Part shown: piece by piece, positions 1-9,125 of the stretch
How positions within the stretch are numbered: position 1 is the first letter of the stretch
How the letters are laid out: the number at the start of each line of letters is the position of its first letter
The notes under the pieces: model-generated
Told to the model about the DNA's origin: nothing
What the model saw: the letters and a program-made list of their open reading frames with translations, nothing else
Database searches by the model: none
Program-made: the position numbers and the translations under genes
Source: Methanococcus vannielii SB
Lineage (GTDB): Archaea; AGJL01; Methanococci; Methanococcales; Methanococcaceae
Direction: 5' to 3'
DNA length: 64,000 bases
Assembly: GCF_000017165.1 (NCBI RefSeq)
Contig: NC_009634.1
Coordinates: 758,249-822,248, forward strand

Positions 1-683
1 TCAGATAAATAATTATGTTTTTTACCGTTATAAACAATATTTGAATATATTTCGTCAGTTAAAATAAATAAATCATATTCATTTGCAATATCAACGATAT
101 TACTCAGTACTTTTTTCGAATAAACTGCACCAGTTGGATTTCCTGGATTTATAAGTAAAATTCCTGCAATTGAAGGATTATATTTTATTTTATTAGTAAG
201 GTCTTCAATATCCGGATTCCAGTTGTCATCTTTATTTAACTCATACATTACCGGATGACAGTTTGCATGAAGGCCTTCTGCAGAAGAATGTGTTGAATAA
301 GCAGGTTTTGGCCCGATTACACGACATTCTTTCCTTAAAAGTCCATATATATTTGTTATGGCATCTCCAAGGCCGTTAAAAAATAAAATATCTTCAGAAG
401 ATATATTCGCTCCATTTCTACTATTGTTTAAATCTGCTAAAAATTCACGTGTTTCAAGAAGGCCTTTTGTAGGGCAGTACCCGTATGAACTATCTTCCAT
501 TGCAGTTTCTGCGACAATTTCCTTTATCCAGTGTGGAAGCTTTTCCCCCTTGGCAATTGGATCCCCAATATTTTCCCAGACAATTTCCAATCCCGAATTT
601 TCGGCCCTTTTCGCCACCTTCACAATTTCCCTGATTTCATATGACAATTCTCCAACTCCCGAACTTACGATATCTGTTCTCAT
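1..683 (-). CDS. Class I/II PLP-dependent aminotransferase (3' end outside window)
   Basis: Fold-type I aminotransferase; about 227 N-terminal residues are present and the C-terminal half, with the PLP-binding lysine, lies outside the window. Visible motifs are NPGNPTG near residue 178 and TDEIYSNIVY near residue 210, the usual cofactor-binding region of aspartate/alanine-type aminotransferases. The ATG at 683 is preceded by a strong GGAGGT ribosome binding site at 691-696. It is transcribed divergently from smc across a long non-coding gap. The substrate cannot be decided: methanococci carry several paralogues (aspartate, alanine, LL-diaminopimelate, MfnC-type), and the diagnostic C-terminal half is missing. 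Confidence 0.85.
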   Translation of the reverse strand, partial: MRTDIVSSGVGELSYEIREIVKVAKRAENSGLEIVWENIGDPIAKGEKLPHWIKEIVAETAMEDSSYGYCPTKGLLETREFLADLNNSRNGANISSEDILFFNGLGDAITNIYGLLRKECRVIGPKPAYSTHSSAEGLHANCHPVMYELNKDDNWNPDIEDLTNKIKYNPSIAGILLINPGNPTGAVYSKKVLSNIVDIANEYDLFILTDEIYSNIVYNGKKHNYLS

Positions 684-720
684 TGCTTCCACCTCCAACT
701 GGGTTAAAACTTGAATTTTA

Positions 721-750
721 AGTGTTTTTAACTGTTTTTAAGTGTTTTAC
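721..750. repeat. Three 10-bp phased repeats upstream of the aminotransferase
   Basis: Three consecutive 10-bp units, AGTGTTTTTA, ACTGTTTTTA and AGTGTTTTAC, sit 38-67 bases upstream of the aminotransferase start. The period matches one helical turn, so the T-tracts are in phase, which could bend the DNA or present a repeated protein-binding face. This is seen directly; function is unknown. Confidence 0.5.
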
Positions 751-810
751 ATTTTTTTAAATTTTGATTCTAATACTTCGTATCAAATACTGGATTGAAA
801 TATTAAATTG

Positions 811-910
811 GGCTCTATTATATTATAGATACCATGCAAATAATGCGTAATTAGACTAGTTATAATTAATAATATATAAATATAACGATTTTTAATTTTA
901 TAATAGAGCC
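811..910. repeat. 100-bp element with perfect 12-bp terminal inverted repeats
   Basis: GGCTCTATTATA at 811-822 is the exact reverse complement of TATAATAGAGCC at 899-910, giving a 100-bp segment bounded by 12-bp inverted repeats with a 76-bp AT-rich interior and no coding potential. This resembles a MITE or the ends of a deleted insertion sequence, but it could also be an operator pair. No clear target-site duplication flanks it. The gap from 684 to 1123 (440 bp) between the aminotransferase and smc otherwise holds only AT-rich sequence with several weak TATA-like strings. Confidence 0.5.
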
Positions 911-1123
911 ATATTTATTAATATAATATATGAAGATATTGAAAGTTTCTTCAAGATTATGATTAAAAATTATGCCCTATAGCATATTACTTCAAAAACT
1001 AAAAGTTAATTTAATAAAAGTAACCCAACAATCAACAACCTAATATACCAGTACTCAAAAAATGTTAGCAATAATTAATTTTAATCTTGTTAAATTCTTC
1101 TTTCATGTTTATCGGTGAATAAA

Positions 1124-4100
1124 ATGGCTTCATTATCTGAAATCCATATGAAAAATTTTAAATCTTTTAAAAATGCAAAACTGAAAATTCAAAATGGTTT
1201 TACCGCAATACTTGGGCCTAATGGTTCAGGTAAATCAAATACTATTGACGGCATCTGTTTTGTTCTTGGAAAAACGTCTGCAAAATCCCTTCGTGCTGGC
1301 AAGTTTAATCAGCTTATAACGTACCATGGTGGAAAAAGGGAAACTTTTGCAGAAGTGACTCTTTATTTTAACAATAAAGACCGTAGAATGCCTGTAGACT
1401 CTGATAAGGTCGGAATTTCTAGAAAAGTAAAGATAAATGGGGATAATAACTACTATTTATTATGGGATGAAGAAAAAGAAGTGAAAGAAGGTGTAGTAAT
1501 TAAGCGAATTAAGGAAGAACAGCGTAAAAAAGTAAAAAAATCTGATATACTTGGTATTATTGGGAAAATATCTTTAAATGCAGATGGATTTAACATTATA
1601 CTCCAAGGAGATCTTATAAAAATAATAGACACGACTCCAAATGAAAGGAGAAAAATTATTGATGAAATCAGCGGTGTTGCAGAATTCGATGAAAAAGGGG
1701 AAAAAGCAACAAAAGAGCTTGAAAAAGCGAGAGAATTTATCGAAAAAATAGATATAAGAATTAATGAAGTTAAAAACAACCTTGAAAAGCTTAAACGGGA
1801 AAAAGAAGAAGCAGAAACATATGTAAAGTTAAATGCGGAGTTGAAAGCTACAAAATACATATTCACATCTAAAAGAATAGAATTTTTAAAAGGCATTTTA
1901 GATAAAACTGGAGAAGAAATAGAGGCATTAGTAGAAATGAAATCCTGTTTTATGAAAGAAATATCAGAATATGATGTAAAATCAAATGATATTAAAATTA
2001 AACTTCAAAATTTAATCAGTGAATTAACTGAAAAAGGAAATGAAGAAATAATGGAAATTCATAAATCCATTAAAGAAATGGAAGTAACTGTTGAAAATGA
2101 TAAAAAATCACTTAATAGGGGCCTTGATGATTTAAAAAATGTGAATTTAACGAGCGAATTAAAAAGTAAAGACCTAATTGAAACTAGAAATAAAATTGAA
2201 AATATAAGAATACAAACTCTTGAAAAAGAATCGGAAATCAACAATTTAAAGACTGAAATTGGAAACTTTGAGTTAGAAAAAGGAAAATTAAAGTCAAAAG
2301 TTGAAGAAAGTGAAACTCAGACTGAAATTTTAAAACAGCAGGAACGAAAACTATCTGAAAAGATAAACGAATTTCAGAATGAATTTTATTCTTTAAAAAG
2401 CGAAATGAATACTCTTGAAAATGAAATAAATAAAAAGTCTTTTGGATTAAATAAGAATGAAGAAATTATTCAAAGCTTAAAAAATGAACTTGAAGAAATG
2501 AAATCTAAAACTGAAGATACTAAACTACTTTATAAAGAACTCGAAGATGTTGCAGTTGAACTTGAATTTTCTAAAAAGCAGCATTTAAAACTGGAAAATG
2601 ATAAAAAAGAATACCAGTTGACGTTGGATAAAAATCATGCTGAATACATTAAAGAAAATGCAAGAATTAAAACAGTAAAAGACATGGAAGATTTCAGTCT
2701 TGATAGAGCAGTTAAAAACGTAATTGATGCAAAGCTTCCTGGGATAATTGATATTGCAGGAAATTTAGGAAAAACTGATGCAGAATATCGGGTTGCAGTT
2801 GAAAATGCAGGCGGAAACAGGTTAAACTATATAGTTGTAAAGAGAATGGATGACGGTGCAAGGGCAATACAGTATTTAAAAAGAAACAATCTTGGAAGAA
2901 CCACTTTTTTACCACTTGATAGAATCAACGGGCCTGATGCAATGTATTTAAATGAGGAAGGCGTAATTGGGCGGGCAATTGACCTTGTAGAATTTAATCC
3001 AGAATACGAATGCGTTTTCAAATATGTTTTTGGAAACACATTAATTGTAAAAGACCTCAACATTGCTAAAAAGCTTTCAAAAGAGCATAAGGCAAGGTTT
3101 GTAACTCTTGAAGGTGAAGTTATCGAGCCATCTGGTGCTATGATTGGTGGACATTCTAGAAAGAAATCCATTATAAAGGTAGATATTGATACAACAAAGC
3201 TTCAAAAACTTGCAGGAGAAATAACGGAACTTGAAAGTACGCTTTCAAATACCAAAGATGAAATTGAACGGCTTAACAGAAGTAATGCAACTTATTCGTC
3301 AAGAAAAATGGAACTTGAAAGTAGGTTAAAAGTTATTTTAGAAATGGAAAATAGAAAACAGATAGTCTTAAATAGTAACGGTACAAGAATAAAAGAGCTT
3401 GAACTTGAAAATAAAAAGTTTTCAGAAGATTTATACTATTTAAACGACTCTAAAGAAGAAATTAACCGAAAAATTGACGAAATATCTAAAAAAATAAGCA
3501 GCAGCACATCCCAAAGAGACAGGGTTTCTGAAGAGATACGTTCCTTTGAAAATTCAGAGTATTCTAAAAGAATTAGACGACTTGAAGAAAATATTATCGT
3601 TTTTGAAAAGAAAAAGAATGAACTTGAAAACGAAATAAAGAGGGATGTTATACTGATTAAAGAAGTGTTAATTCCTAAAATAAGTGAATTAAATACTACA
3701 ATAAAGGAATTAGGCGAAAAAAAGTCTATTTTAGAAAATAATATCCAATTTTATAAAGTAAATGTTGAAAAAAACTTTGAAATCCTTAAAAATAAAAGGG
3801 AAAGATATGAAGAATTGACTAAAGATTTAAGAGAGCTTACTGAAAAGAAAGAATGTTATGAAAATGAAATAGAAAAAATAAATATTGAAAAAAGAAAATT
3901 ATATAGCAAGATTAATCAAAACGAAACTCAAATTAATAGTTTATCTATTGATAGGGCAAAATATGAAACTAAATTTGAAGAAGAAGAGCGGAAACTCTAT
4001 ATATGTGAAAATATAGAACATATCTCAGAAGAAATAACTGAAAAAATTAACGGTTTTGATGTTGACACTCTTGAAAGGCATCAGATGAACCTAGAAAATA

Positions 4101-4693
4101 GTCTTAAAAAGTTAGAACCTGTAAATATGCGTGCAATTGAAGATTATCAATACATAGTAGATAGATACGAAGAATTATTCCAAAAAAGAGCAGATTACGA
4201 AAATGAAGAGAAAAAATATCTCCAATTAATTGAAGAAGTTGGAAAACGGAAAAAAGAAGTATTCATGGACACTTATTTAAGGATTGCAGAAAATTATGAA
4301 AAAATATACGGGGAAATTGGAGGAAGTGGTAAATTAAGCCTTGAAAACTATGAAGAACCTTTTTCAGGCGGCCTTTTAATTGATGCGTCCCCCATGAATA
4401 AAAAATTACAGAGTCTTGACGTGATGAGCGGAGGTGAAAAATCATTAACTGCGTTAGCATTTTTATTTGCAATTCAAAGGCTTACGCCTGCTCCATTTTA
4501 TGTACTCGATGAAGTTGATGCTGCACTTGACATGAAAAATGCAGCCCTTATCGGAGAAATGATTAAAAATGCATCTAAAAATTCACAGTTTATTGTAATT
4601 TCACACCGAGAACAGATGATAAGTAAATCTGACGTTATATATGGGGTTTGCATGGAACAAGGGTTAAGTAAAATCGTTGGATTAAAAATATAA
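1124..4693 (+). CDS. smc: Chromosome segregation ATPase Smc
   Basis: Structural maintenance of chromosomes protein, 1189 aa, the usual full length. Smc dimers compact and segregate the chromosome through ATP-driven DNA looping. Walker A is GPNGSGKS at residues 31-38. Two long glutamate/lysine-rich coiled coils flank a globular hinge at roughly 535-680, which contains the glycine-rich GGHSRK end. The C-terminal ABC signature SGGEKS is near 1102 and Walker B FYVLDEVDA near 1125. An in-frame GTG at 1115 is part of the GGTGA ribosome binding site, so the ATG at 1124 is preferred. It is followed at 19 bases by an M20 hydrolase in the same direction. ScpA/ScpB-type partner genes are not next to it here. 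Confidence 0.97.
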   Translation: MASLSEIHMKNFKSFKNAKLKIQNGFTAILGPNGSGKSNTIDGICFVLGKTSAKSLRAGKFNQLITYHGGKRETFAEVTLYFNNKDRRMPVDSDKVGISRKVKINGDNNYYLLWDEEKEVKEGVVIKRIKEEQRKKVKKSDILGIIGKISLNADGFNIILQGDLIKIIDTTPNERRKIIDEISGVAEFDEKGEKATKELEKAREFIEKIDIRINEVKNNLEKLKREKEEAETYVKLNAELKATKYIFTSKRIEFLKGILDKTGEEIEALVEMKSCFMKEISEYDVKSNDIKIKLQNLISELTEKGNEEIMEIHKSIKEMEVTVENDKKSLNRGLDDLKNVNLTSELKSKDLIETRNKIENIRIQTLEKESEINNLKTEIGNFELEKGKLKSKVEESETQTEILKQQERKLSEKINEFQNEFYSLKSEMNTLENEINKKSFGLNKNEEIIQSLKNELEEMKSKTEDTKLLYKELEDVAVELEFSKKQHLKLENDKKEYQLTLDKNHAEYIKENARIKTVKDMEDFSLDRAVKNVIDAKLPGIIDIAGNLGKTDAEYRVAVENAGGNRLNYIVVKRMDDGARAIQYLKRNNLGRTTFLPLDRINGPDAMYLNEEGVIGRAIDLVEFNPEYECVFKYVFGNTLIVKDLNIAKKLSKEHKARFVTLEGEVIEPSGAMIGGHSRKKSIIKVDIDTTKLQKLAGEITELESTLSNTKDEIERLNRSNATYSSRKMELESRLKVILEMENRKQIVLNSNGTRIKELELENKKFSEDLYYLNDSKEEINRKIDEISKKISSSTSQRDRVSEEIRSFENSEYSKRIRRLEENIIVFEKKKNELENEIKRDVILIKEVLIPKISELNTTIKELGEKKSILENNIQFYKVNVEKNFEILKNKRERYEELTKDLRELTEKKECYENEIEKINIEKRKLYSKINQNETQINSLSIDRAKYETKFEEEERKLYICENIEHISEEITEKINGFDVDTLERHQMNLENSLKKLEPVNMRAIEDYQYIVDRYEELFQKRADYENEEKKYLQLIEEVGKRKKEVFMDTYLRIAENYEKIYGEIGGSGKLSLENYEEPFSGGLLIDASPMNKKLQSLDVMSGGEKSLTALAFLFAIQRLTPAPFYVLDEVDAALDMKNAALIGEMIKNASKNSQFIVISHREQMISKSDVIYGVCMEQGLSKIVGLKI

Positions 4694-4712
4694 TTTAAAA
4701 TTGGTGAATTTT

Positions 4713-5960
4713 ATGAAAAGTATTTTTGACGAAACAGTTGATATTTCTTCAAACCTTATAAAAATAAATTCGGTAAATCCTAGTTTTGAAGGGCCTGGAG
4801 AAGAAGAAAAGACAAAATACATAAAAAACAAACTTGAAGAATACGTAAAAAAATATGGTATCGATAATTTCCAGATTTTAAATTATAATATAAAAGATGA
4901 AAATAACATTTTAAGACCAAATATCGTTTCAAAATTTAATTTTTCAAAAGATAAGACACTAACAATAATATCACATACTGATGTTGTTCCAATCGGGGAT
5001 ATTGGCCTTTGGGATACAGATCCATTTGAACCAATTATTTCAGATAACGTCATCTATGGTCGAGGCTGTGAAGATAACCATAAGGGAATTGTTTCGTCTT
5101 TTTTACTTTTAAAAATGATTTTTGAGGAACAAATTGACCCTAAATATAATTTAAATTTGATTTTTGTGTCTGATGAAGAAAATGGCAGTAAATACGGGCT
5201 TTCATACTTAGTCGATAACTTTGAAAAGGAACTTTTTAATAAAGACGATTTAATAATTGTTCCAGATTTTGGAGTTTTTGATGGAAATTTGATTGAAATT
5301 GCTGAAAAGAAAATTATGTGGATTAAATTTAAAATAAAAGGAAAGCAGTGTCATGGAAGTACTCCAGAAAACGGCCTAAATGCTGATGTTTTAGCATTTA
5401 AATTTGGAGAGGGACTATACTGCAAACTATACAAAAAATACAATAATATCAATTCGATATTTACGCCTCCATTTTCAACATTTGAGCCAACTATGTTAAA
5501 AAATAATGTTGAAAATACAAATACGATACCAGGATATGTAGAACTAAATTTTGACTGTAGAATTCTTCCAGAATATGATATAAATGATGTTCTTGCCGAT
5601 ATAGATGAATATATCAAATTATTTAAAAATGAATTTGAAAAATACCTCTTCCACTATGATTTAAAGGAAAAAGATAATTTAGAAATTACCTATGATATCT
5701 TAAAAATAGAAACTTCAACCCCTACAAAACCCGAATCAAAAATAGTAACAAAATTAGAATCTGCAATTAAAACGGTGCTTAAAAAAGAGCCAAAAGTATG
5801 TGGAATGGGAGGGGGAACTGTTGCTGCATTTTTAAGGGAAAAAGGTTATCCTGTTGCAGTATGGGGGATAGGGTATGAAACCGCACACCAACCAAATGAA
5901 CATATTAAAGTAGAACAGTTAATAGATATGGCAAAAGTCTATCTTGATATAATGAAATAG
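4713..5960 (+). CDS. M20-family metallohydrolase (ArgE/DapE/ACY1 type)
   Basis: Zinc-dependent amidohydrolase of the M20 family, 415 aa. The expected metal and catalytic motifs are present: SHTDVVP (His and Asp) near residue 87, GRGCEDNHKG (bridging Asp) near 120 and SDEENGS (catalytic Glu pair) near 158, with HQPNEH near the C-terminus supplying a late His ligand. Family members remove acetyl, succinyl or aminoacyl groups from amino acids (acetylornithine, succinyl-diaminopimelate, dipeptides). Methanococci are reported to make lysine through the DapL aminotransferase route, so a DapE role is not assured and the substrate is open. The start is the ATG after GGTGA at 4703-4707; the upstream TTG and GTG in frame are unlikely. 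Probable operon smc-M20-mfnE. Confidence 0.85.
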   Translation: MKSIFDETVDISSNLIKINSVNPSFEGPGEEEKTKYIKNKLEEYVKKYGIDNFQILNYNIKDENNILRPNIVSKFNFSKDKTLTIISHTDVVPIGDIGLWDTDPFEPIISDNVIYGRGCEDNHKGIVSSFLLLKMIFEEQIDPKYNLNLIFVSDEENGSKYGLSYLVDNFEKELFNKDDLIIVPDFGVFDGNLIEIAEKKIMWIKFKIKGKQCHGSTPENGLNADVLAFKFGEGLYCKLYKKYNNINSIFTPPFSTFEPTMLKNNVENTNTIPGYVELNFDCRILPEYDINDVLADIDEYIKLFKNEFEKYLFHYDLKEKDNLEITYDILKIETSTPTKPESKIVTKLESAIKTVLKKEPKVCGMGGGTVAAFLREKGYPVAVWGIGYETAHQPNEHIKVEQLIDMAKVYLDIMK

Positions 5961-5968
5961 TTGAGATA

Positions 5969-6598
5969 ATGCACGTTATAAAAATTGGCGGAAGTTTAAC
6001 CTTTAACTCAAAAAATCTCCTTTCAAAGCTAATTGAATTAAATAAAAAAATAGTTTTAGTTCCAGGCGGGGGAAATTTTGCAGATTCTGTCCGAGAACTT
6101 TATGACAGAACAGATTTAGGGGAGTTAGGGGCCCATAAGATTGCCACGATATGTACTGACATTACTGGAATTTATTTTTCAGAAATTTCCGGAATAAAGA
6201 CTGCAAATAATCTTTTTGATGCAAAAAAAATCCTTGAAAACGAAAACATTGTTATAATACTTCCTTCAAAGATAATACTTAGTACTGATGAACTTCCGTG
6301 TTCTTGGAGTGTTACTTCTGATTCGTTTGCAGCATACATTGCAAAATTATTAAAATCCAAAGTGTTAATTATCGCAACAGATGTCGACGGAATTTATGAT
6401 AAATATCCGGAAGGAAAACTATTAAATACAATAAATACAAAAACGATTAAAGGTTTTACATCTGTGGATAAACACCTACCAAAACTTATATCCGAATACG
6501 GCATCGAGTGCTTCGTTGTTAACGGAAATCATCCTGAGAGAATAAAAAACATTTTGAACGACGTTTCAGATACATATACGAAAATAACACTAGAATAA
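5969..6598 (+). CDS. mfnE: [5-(Aminomethyl)furan-3-yl]methyl phosphate kinase MfnE
   Basis: Amino-acid-kinase-fold enzyme, 209 aa. In Methanocaldococcus, MfnE phosphorylates the furan phosphate F1-P to its diphosphate for coupling to gamma-glutamyltyramine during methanofuran synthesis. The sequence starts with the characteristic [11 protein letters not shown] nucleotide loop, followed by VPGGGNFAD near residue 31 and the acidic [16 protein letters not shown] segment near 136. The neighbours agree: from memory the M. jannaschii homologue MJ0458 is also adjacent to aEF-1beta. It starts 8 bases after the M20 gene. The family was once proposed to be an archaeal adenylate kinase, which is the main alternative. 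Confidence 0.88.
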   Translation: MHVIKIGGSLTFNSKNLLSKLIELNKKIVLVPGGGNFADSVRELYDRTDLGELGAHKIATICTDITGIYFSEISGIKTANNLFDAKKILENENIVIILPSKIILSTDELPCSWSVTSDSFAAYIAKLLKSKVLIIATDVDGIYDKYPEGKLLNTINTKTIKGFTSVDKHLPKLISEYGIECFVVNGNHPERIKNILNDVSDTYTKITLE

Positions 6599-6615
6599 AC
6601 ACTACGGTGAGAAAC

Positions 6616-6780
6616 ATGAAACAAAAATGTACTACATGCAATACCGAAATTGCTCCAAGAGAAAATGCTGCAAAATTCTTATGCCCTAACTGTGGAAAAG
6701 CAGAACTTGTAAGGTGCGAAAAGTGCAGAAAATTAAGTAACGTCTACAACTGCCCAGTATGTGGATACGAAGGCCCTTAA
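6616..6780 (+). CDS. Small HVO_2753-type zinc-ribbon protein
   Basis: A 54-aa protein with four CxxC pairs: C5-C8, C24-C27, C35-C38 and C45-C48, enough for two zinc sites. This matches the small archaeal zinc-finger family (HVO_2753-like) often located next to the aEF-1beta gene. The ATG follows GGTGA at 6606-6610. It lies between mfnE and aEF-1beta with short gaps (17 and 29 bases), so co-transcription is likely. The family is thought to bind nucleic acid or ribosomes, but its molecular role here is not established. Confidence 0.88.
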   Translation: MKQKCTTCNTEIAPRENAAKFLCPNCGKAELVRCEKCRKLSNVYNCPVCGYEGP

Positions 6781-6809
6781 ATTAATAAATGATATTTGGA
6801 TGTGAAAAA

Positions 6810-7079
6810 ATGGCAACAGTTATCGCTAAAATAAAGGCAATGCCTACAAGCCCTGAAATAAATAAAGAAACTTTAAAAGAATCTTTAAAAGAACTTGTTG
6901 AAAAATTTGGTGCAAAGTGTAGGGGAGTTATTGACGAACCGCTCGCATTTGGACTATACTCAGTATTTATAATGGTTGAAATGGAAGAACAAGAAGGCGG
7001 AATGGATCCTATTGAGGAAGCTATGAATGCTTTAGATGACGTAGAAAGTGCTGAAGTTGTAGAACTTTCACTCGTATAA
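6810..7079 (+). CDS. ef1b: Translation elongation factor 1 beta (aEF-1beta)
   Basis: Archaeal nucleotide exchange factor for EF-1alpha, 89 aa, the normal archaeal length (it lacks the long N-terminal part of the eukaryotic protein). Diagnostic segments are MATVIAKIKAMPTSPE at the N-terminus and EEAMNALDDVESAEVVELSLV-type sequence at the end. An in-frame ATG at 6789 would add seven residues (MIFGCEK), but the GGATGTGA just before 6810 acts as the ribosome binding site, and the protein family starts at MATVI. A T-run at 7090-7101 follows the gene. Confidence 0.95.
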   Translation: MATVIAKIKAMPTSPEINKETLKESLKELVEKFGAKCRGVIDEPLAFGLYSVFIMVEMEEQEGGMDPIEEAMNALDDVESAEVVELSLV

Positions 7080-7089
7080 TTTTAACTGT

Positions 7090-7101
7090 TAAATTTTTTT
7101 A
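7090..7101 (+). terminator. T-rich terminator after aEF-1beta
   Basis: The sequence AAATTTTTTTAA lies just after the aEF-1beta stop and before a new TATA box at 7124. Archaeal RNA polymerase stops at T-runs, so this probably separates the two transcription units. Confidence 0.5.
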
Positions 7102-7123
7102 AGTAGTGAAGAAGCGCCTGATA

Positions 7124-7132
7124 GAATATAAA
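7124..7132 (+). promoter_or_regulatory. Probable promoter of the ribosomal cluster
   Basis: GAATATAAAA resembles an archaeal TATA element and lies about 45 bases upstream of the ATG at 7172. It would give a leader of about 20 bases ending in the GGGAG ribosome binding site at 7163-7167. It is likely to drive the 69-aa gene and L22 onward. Confidence 0.5.
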
Positions 7133-7171
7133 ACCTCGTTTTGAGTTTTGATTTATAATTATGGGAGTATT

Positions 7172-7381
7172 ATGACAAACTATATAAATAAGTTGAAGCA
7201 AATTAAAACGGCTATTGAATACATGGAAGATAGAGGATACTCTATCAACGTAACACATAATACTGACCCCATTTTACAGATTGGAAATCAAAAGGCCAAT
7301 TTTATAATAAAAAACACGATCGGAAACGTGAAGGTTCACTACATTAACACAGCAAAACTACTGTTAAAGATGAGAGACTAA
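7172..7381 (+). CDS. Conserved small protein of unknown function ahead of L22
   Basis: A 69-aa soluble, basic protein beginning MTNYINKLKQIKTAIEYM, with no membrane segment and no recognisable catalytic motif. The ATG at 7172 follows GGGAG with good spacing; the upstream in-frame TTG at 7148 has no binding site. The gene is followed 20 bases later by the L22 gene with GAGGTGA between, so it appears to be the first gene of the ribosomal operon. I do not recognise the family. Its position where S19 or L2 would stand in a complete S10 cluster suggests a link to translation, but that is only inferred from context. Confidence 0.75.
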   Translation: MTNYINKLKQIKTAIEYMEDRGYSINVTHNTDPILQIGNQKANFIIKNTIGNVKVHYINTAKLLLKMRD

Positions 7382-7401
7382 CTCAAATTTGAGGTGAAGA
7401 C

Positions 7402-7863
7402 ATGGCAAAATTAGGATATAAAGTTGAAGCAGACCCTTCAAAAACTGCAAAAGCTATGGGCAGAACTTTAAGAATTTCAAAAAAACACGCACTTGAAATT
7501 TGTAGAGAAATTAACGGAATGAAATTAGAGACAGCTGTTTCATTCTTAAATAGAGTTCTTGCATTAGAAACTCCAGTCCCATTTAAAGTACACAATAAGG
7601 ATGTTCCACACAGAAAAGGAAAAATTGGAACTCATGCAGGTAGATTTCCACAGAAAGCTACTGAAGAAATATTAAAAGTGTTAGATAACGCTAAGAAAAA
7701 CGCTGAATACAAAGGATTAAACACAGAAAAGTTAAGGATTAAACACATTTCTTCAAATAAAGGATTTATAATAAAAAGATTCATGCCTAGAGCGTTTGGT
7801 AGAGCAAGTCCTAAATACCAAGAAACAATCCACATTCAAGTAATTCTTGAAGAATTCTACTAA
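7402..7863 (+). CDS. rpl22: Large-subunit ribosomal protein L22 (uL22)
   Basis: uL22, 153 aa, with the archaeal/eukaryotic-type long form. The segments [22 protein letters not shown] and the C-terminal hook [25 protein letters not shown] are typical of the protein that lines the peptide exit tunnel. It is the first recognisable ribosomal gene here: L3, L4, L23, L2 and S19, which usually precede it, are not upstream. The ATG is preceded by GAGGTGA. The S3 gene starts 10 bases after its stop. Confidence 0.97.
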   Translation: MAKLGYKVEADPSKTAKAMGRTLRISKKHALEICREINGMKLETAVSFLNRVLALETPVPFKVHNKDVPHRKGKIGTHAGRFPQKATEEILKVLDNAKKNAEYKGLNTEKLRIKHISSNKGFIIKRFMPRAFGRASPKYQETIHIQVILEEFY

Positions 7864-7873
7864 CGGTGAAACA

Positions 7874-8509
7874 ATGATTGAAAGAACATTTATCGCAGAG
7901 AATGTTTCCGAAACATTAATTGACGAGTATTTTAAAGGTAAACTCGTAAGAGCTGGTTACAGTCACTTAGAACTTAAAAAAACGCCAATCGGAACAAGAA
8001 TAACAGTTTTTGCTGAAAAACCTGGTTTTGTTATTGGTAGAAAAGGTAAAATGGTTAAAGAATTAACCGATACACTTACTGAAGTTTACAAAGTGGAAAA
8101 TCCACAAATTGAAGTAAAACCTCTTGAAACTCCAGATTTAGACCCTGCAATTGTGGGACACAAAATTGCAGCTTCATTAGAAAAAGGAATGCATTTTAGA
8201 AAAACAGCTCACTCTGCCGTAAGGAGAGTTATGGCTGCAGGCGCTAAAGGAGTTGCAATTATTATATCCGGAAAACTATCTGGAGAAAGGTCAAGAACCG
8301 AAAAATTCATGGATGGATACATGAAACACTGTGGTGAACCTGCAGAAGAGCTCGTTATCAAGTCACACCAGTTAGCTAAATTAAAACTCGGTATCGTTGG
8401 AGTTACCGTAAAAATAATGAGGCCAGATGTATCATTACCTGATGAAATAATAATATTATCTGGCGAAATTAAAGAAGTTACTGAATTTAGTGAAGTATCC
8501 CAAGAATAA
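7874..8509 (+). CDS. rps3: Small-subunit ribosomal protein S3 (uS3)
   Basis: uS3, 211 aa. The KH domain [14 protein letters not shown] near residue 55 and the C-terminal domain with [20 protein letters not shown] are diagnostic; the protein sits at the mRNA entry site of the 30S subunit. The ATG at 7874 has GGTGA four bases upstream; an in-frame ATG at 7847 would overlap L22 and lacks a binding site. Confidence 0.97.
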   Translation: MIERTFIAENVSETLIDEYFKGKLVRAGYSHLELKKTPIGTRITVFAEKPGFVIGRKGKMVKELTDTLTEVYKVENPQIEVKPLETPDLDPAIVGHKIAASLEKGMHFRKTAHSAVRRVMAAGAKGVAIIISGKLSGERSRTEKFMDGYMKHCGEPAEELVIKSHQLAKLKLGIVGVTVKIMRPDVSLPDEIIILSGEIKEVTEFSEVSQE

Positions 8510-8518
8510 GGTGAAAGT

Positions 8519-8734
8519 ATGGCAATCTTAAAAGCTAGCGAGATCAGGGAATTTTCAATTGATGAAATGAATGAAAAAATCGCTGAATTAAAAAGGGAAT
8601 TGATGAAAGAAGGGGTAAACAAGTCAACAGGCGGCGCACCTTCAAATCCTGGTAAGATAAAAGAAATTAAAAAGACCATTGCAAGAATTTTAACTATTAT
8701 TAATGAAAAAGAAGCTAAAGCATTAAATGCTTAA
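8519..8734 (+). CDS. rpl29: Large-subunit ribosomal protein L29 (uL29)
   Basis: uL29, 71 aa, two-helix protein near the exit tunnel. It starts [17 protein letters not shown] and contains the family core [14 protein letters not shown]-like helix and [15 protein letters not shown]. It lies 9 bases downstream of S3 with GGTGA before the ATG. An 82-base gap follows, containing a TTTTAAATA string (8742-8750) and a short TCTAT-CGT-ATAGA dyad (8765-8777), before the SUI1 gene. Confidence 0.95.
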   Translation: MAILKASEIREFSIDEMNEKIAELKRELMKEGVNKSTGGAPSNPGKIKEIKKTIARILTIINEKEAKALNA

Positions 8735-8816
8735 GCATAATTTTAAATACCATTAACCAGTATGTCTATCGTATAGATTTTAACAAAAAAGTTTTATCAA
8801 AATGAGAGGTGCATTA

Positions 8817-9125
8817 ATGCCAGAGATTTGTCCTATATGTGGTTTACCGAAAGATTTGTGTGTTTGTGAAGAAATCGCAAAAGAAGAACAAAAAATTAAA
8901 GTTTACGTGACTAAAAGAAGGTTTGGTAAGCTAATGACAGTTGTCGATGGCTTTGATGCTGACTTGATTGATGTAAAAGATTTAGCTAAAAAGTTAAAAG
9001 ATATATGTGCTTGTGGCGGAACCGTAAAGAAAGATTCAATCGAATTACAAGGGGACCACAGGAAAAAAGCTGAAGAAATCCTGATAAAAATGGGTTTCTC
9101 AAAAGACATGATTGATGTCAGATAA
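8817..9125 (+). CDS. Translation initiation factor aIF1 (SUI1 family)
   Basis: SUI1/eIF1 homologue, 102 aa, which monitors start-codon selection on the 30S subunit. It has an N-terminal zinc knuckle [13 protein letters not shown] at about residues 5-17 and the SUI1 core [15 protein letters not shown], followed by [18 protein letters not shown], the classic family signature. The ATG at 8817 follows GAGGTG at 8805-8810; the frame also opens at an ATG at 8802, but that one overlaps the binding site. It lies between L29 and Rpp29, the standard archaeal arrangement. Confidence 0.95.
   Translation: MPEICPICGLPKDLCVCEEIAKEEQKIKVYVTKRRFGKLMTVVDGFDADLIDVKDLAKKLKDICACGGTVKKDSIELQGDHRKKAEEILIKMGFSKDMIDVR

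Noticed and set aside
358-714. Plus-strand frame of 118 codons opposite the aminotransferase
   Set aside because: The minus strand encodes a clear aminotransferase with conserved motifs; the plus frame has no family features or binding site.
4713-5960. Calling the M20 gene dapE
   Set aside because: The fold fits, but the substrate cannot be told from sequence alone and methanococci are reported to use the DapL route, so a general name was kept.
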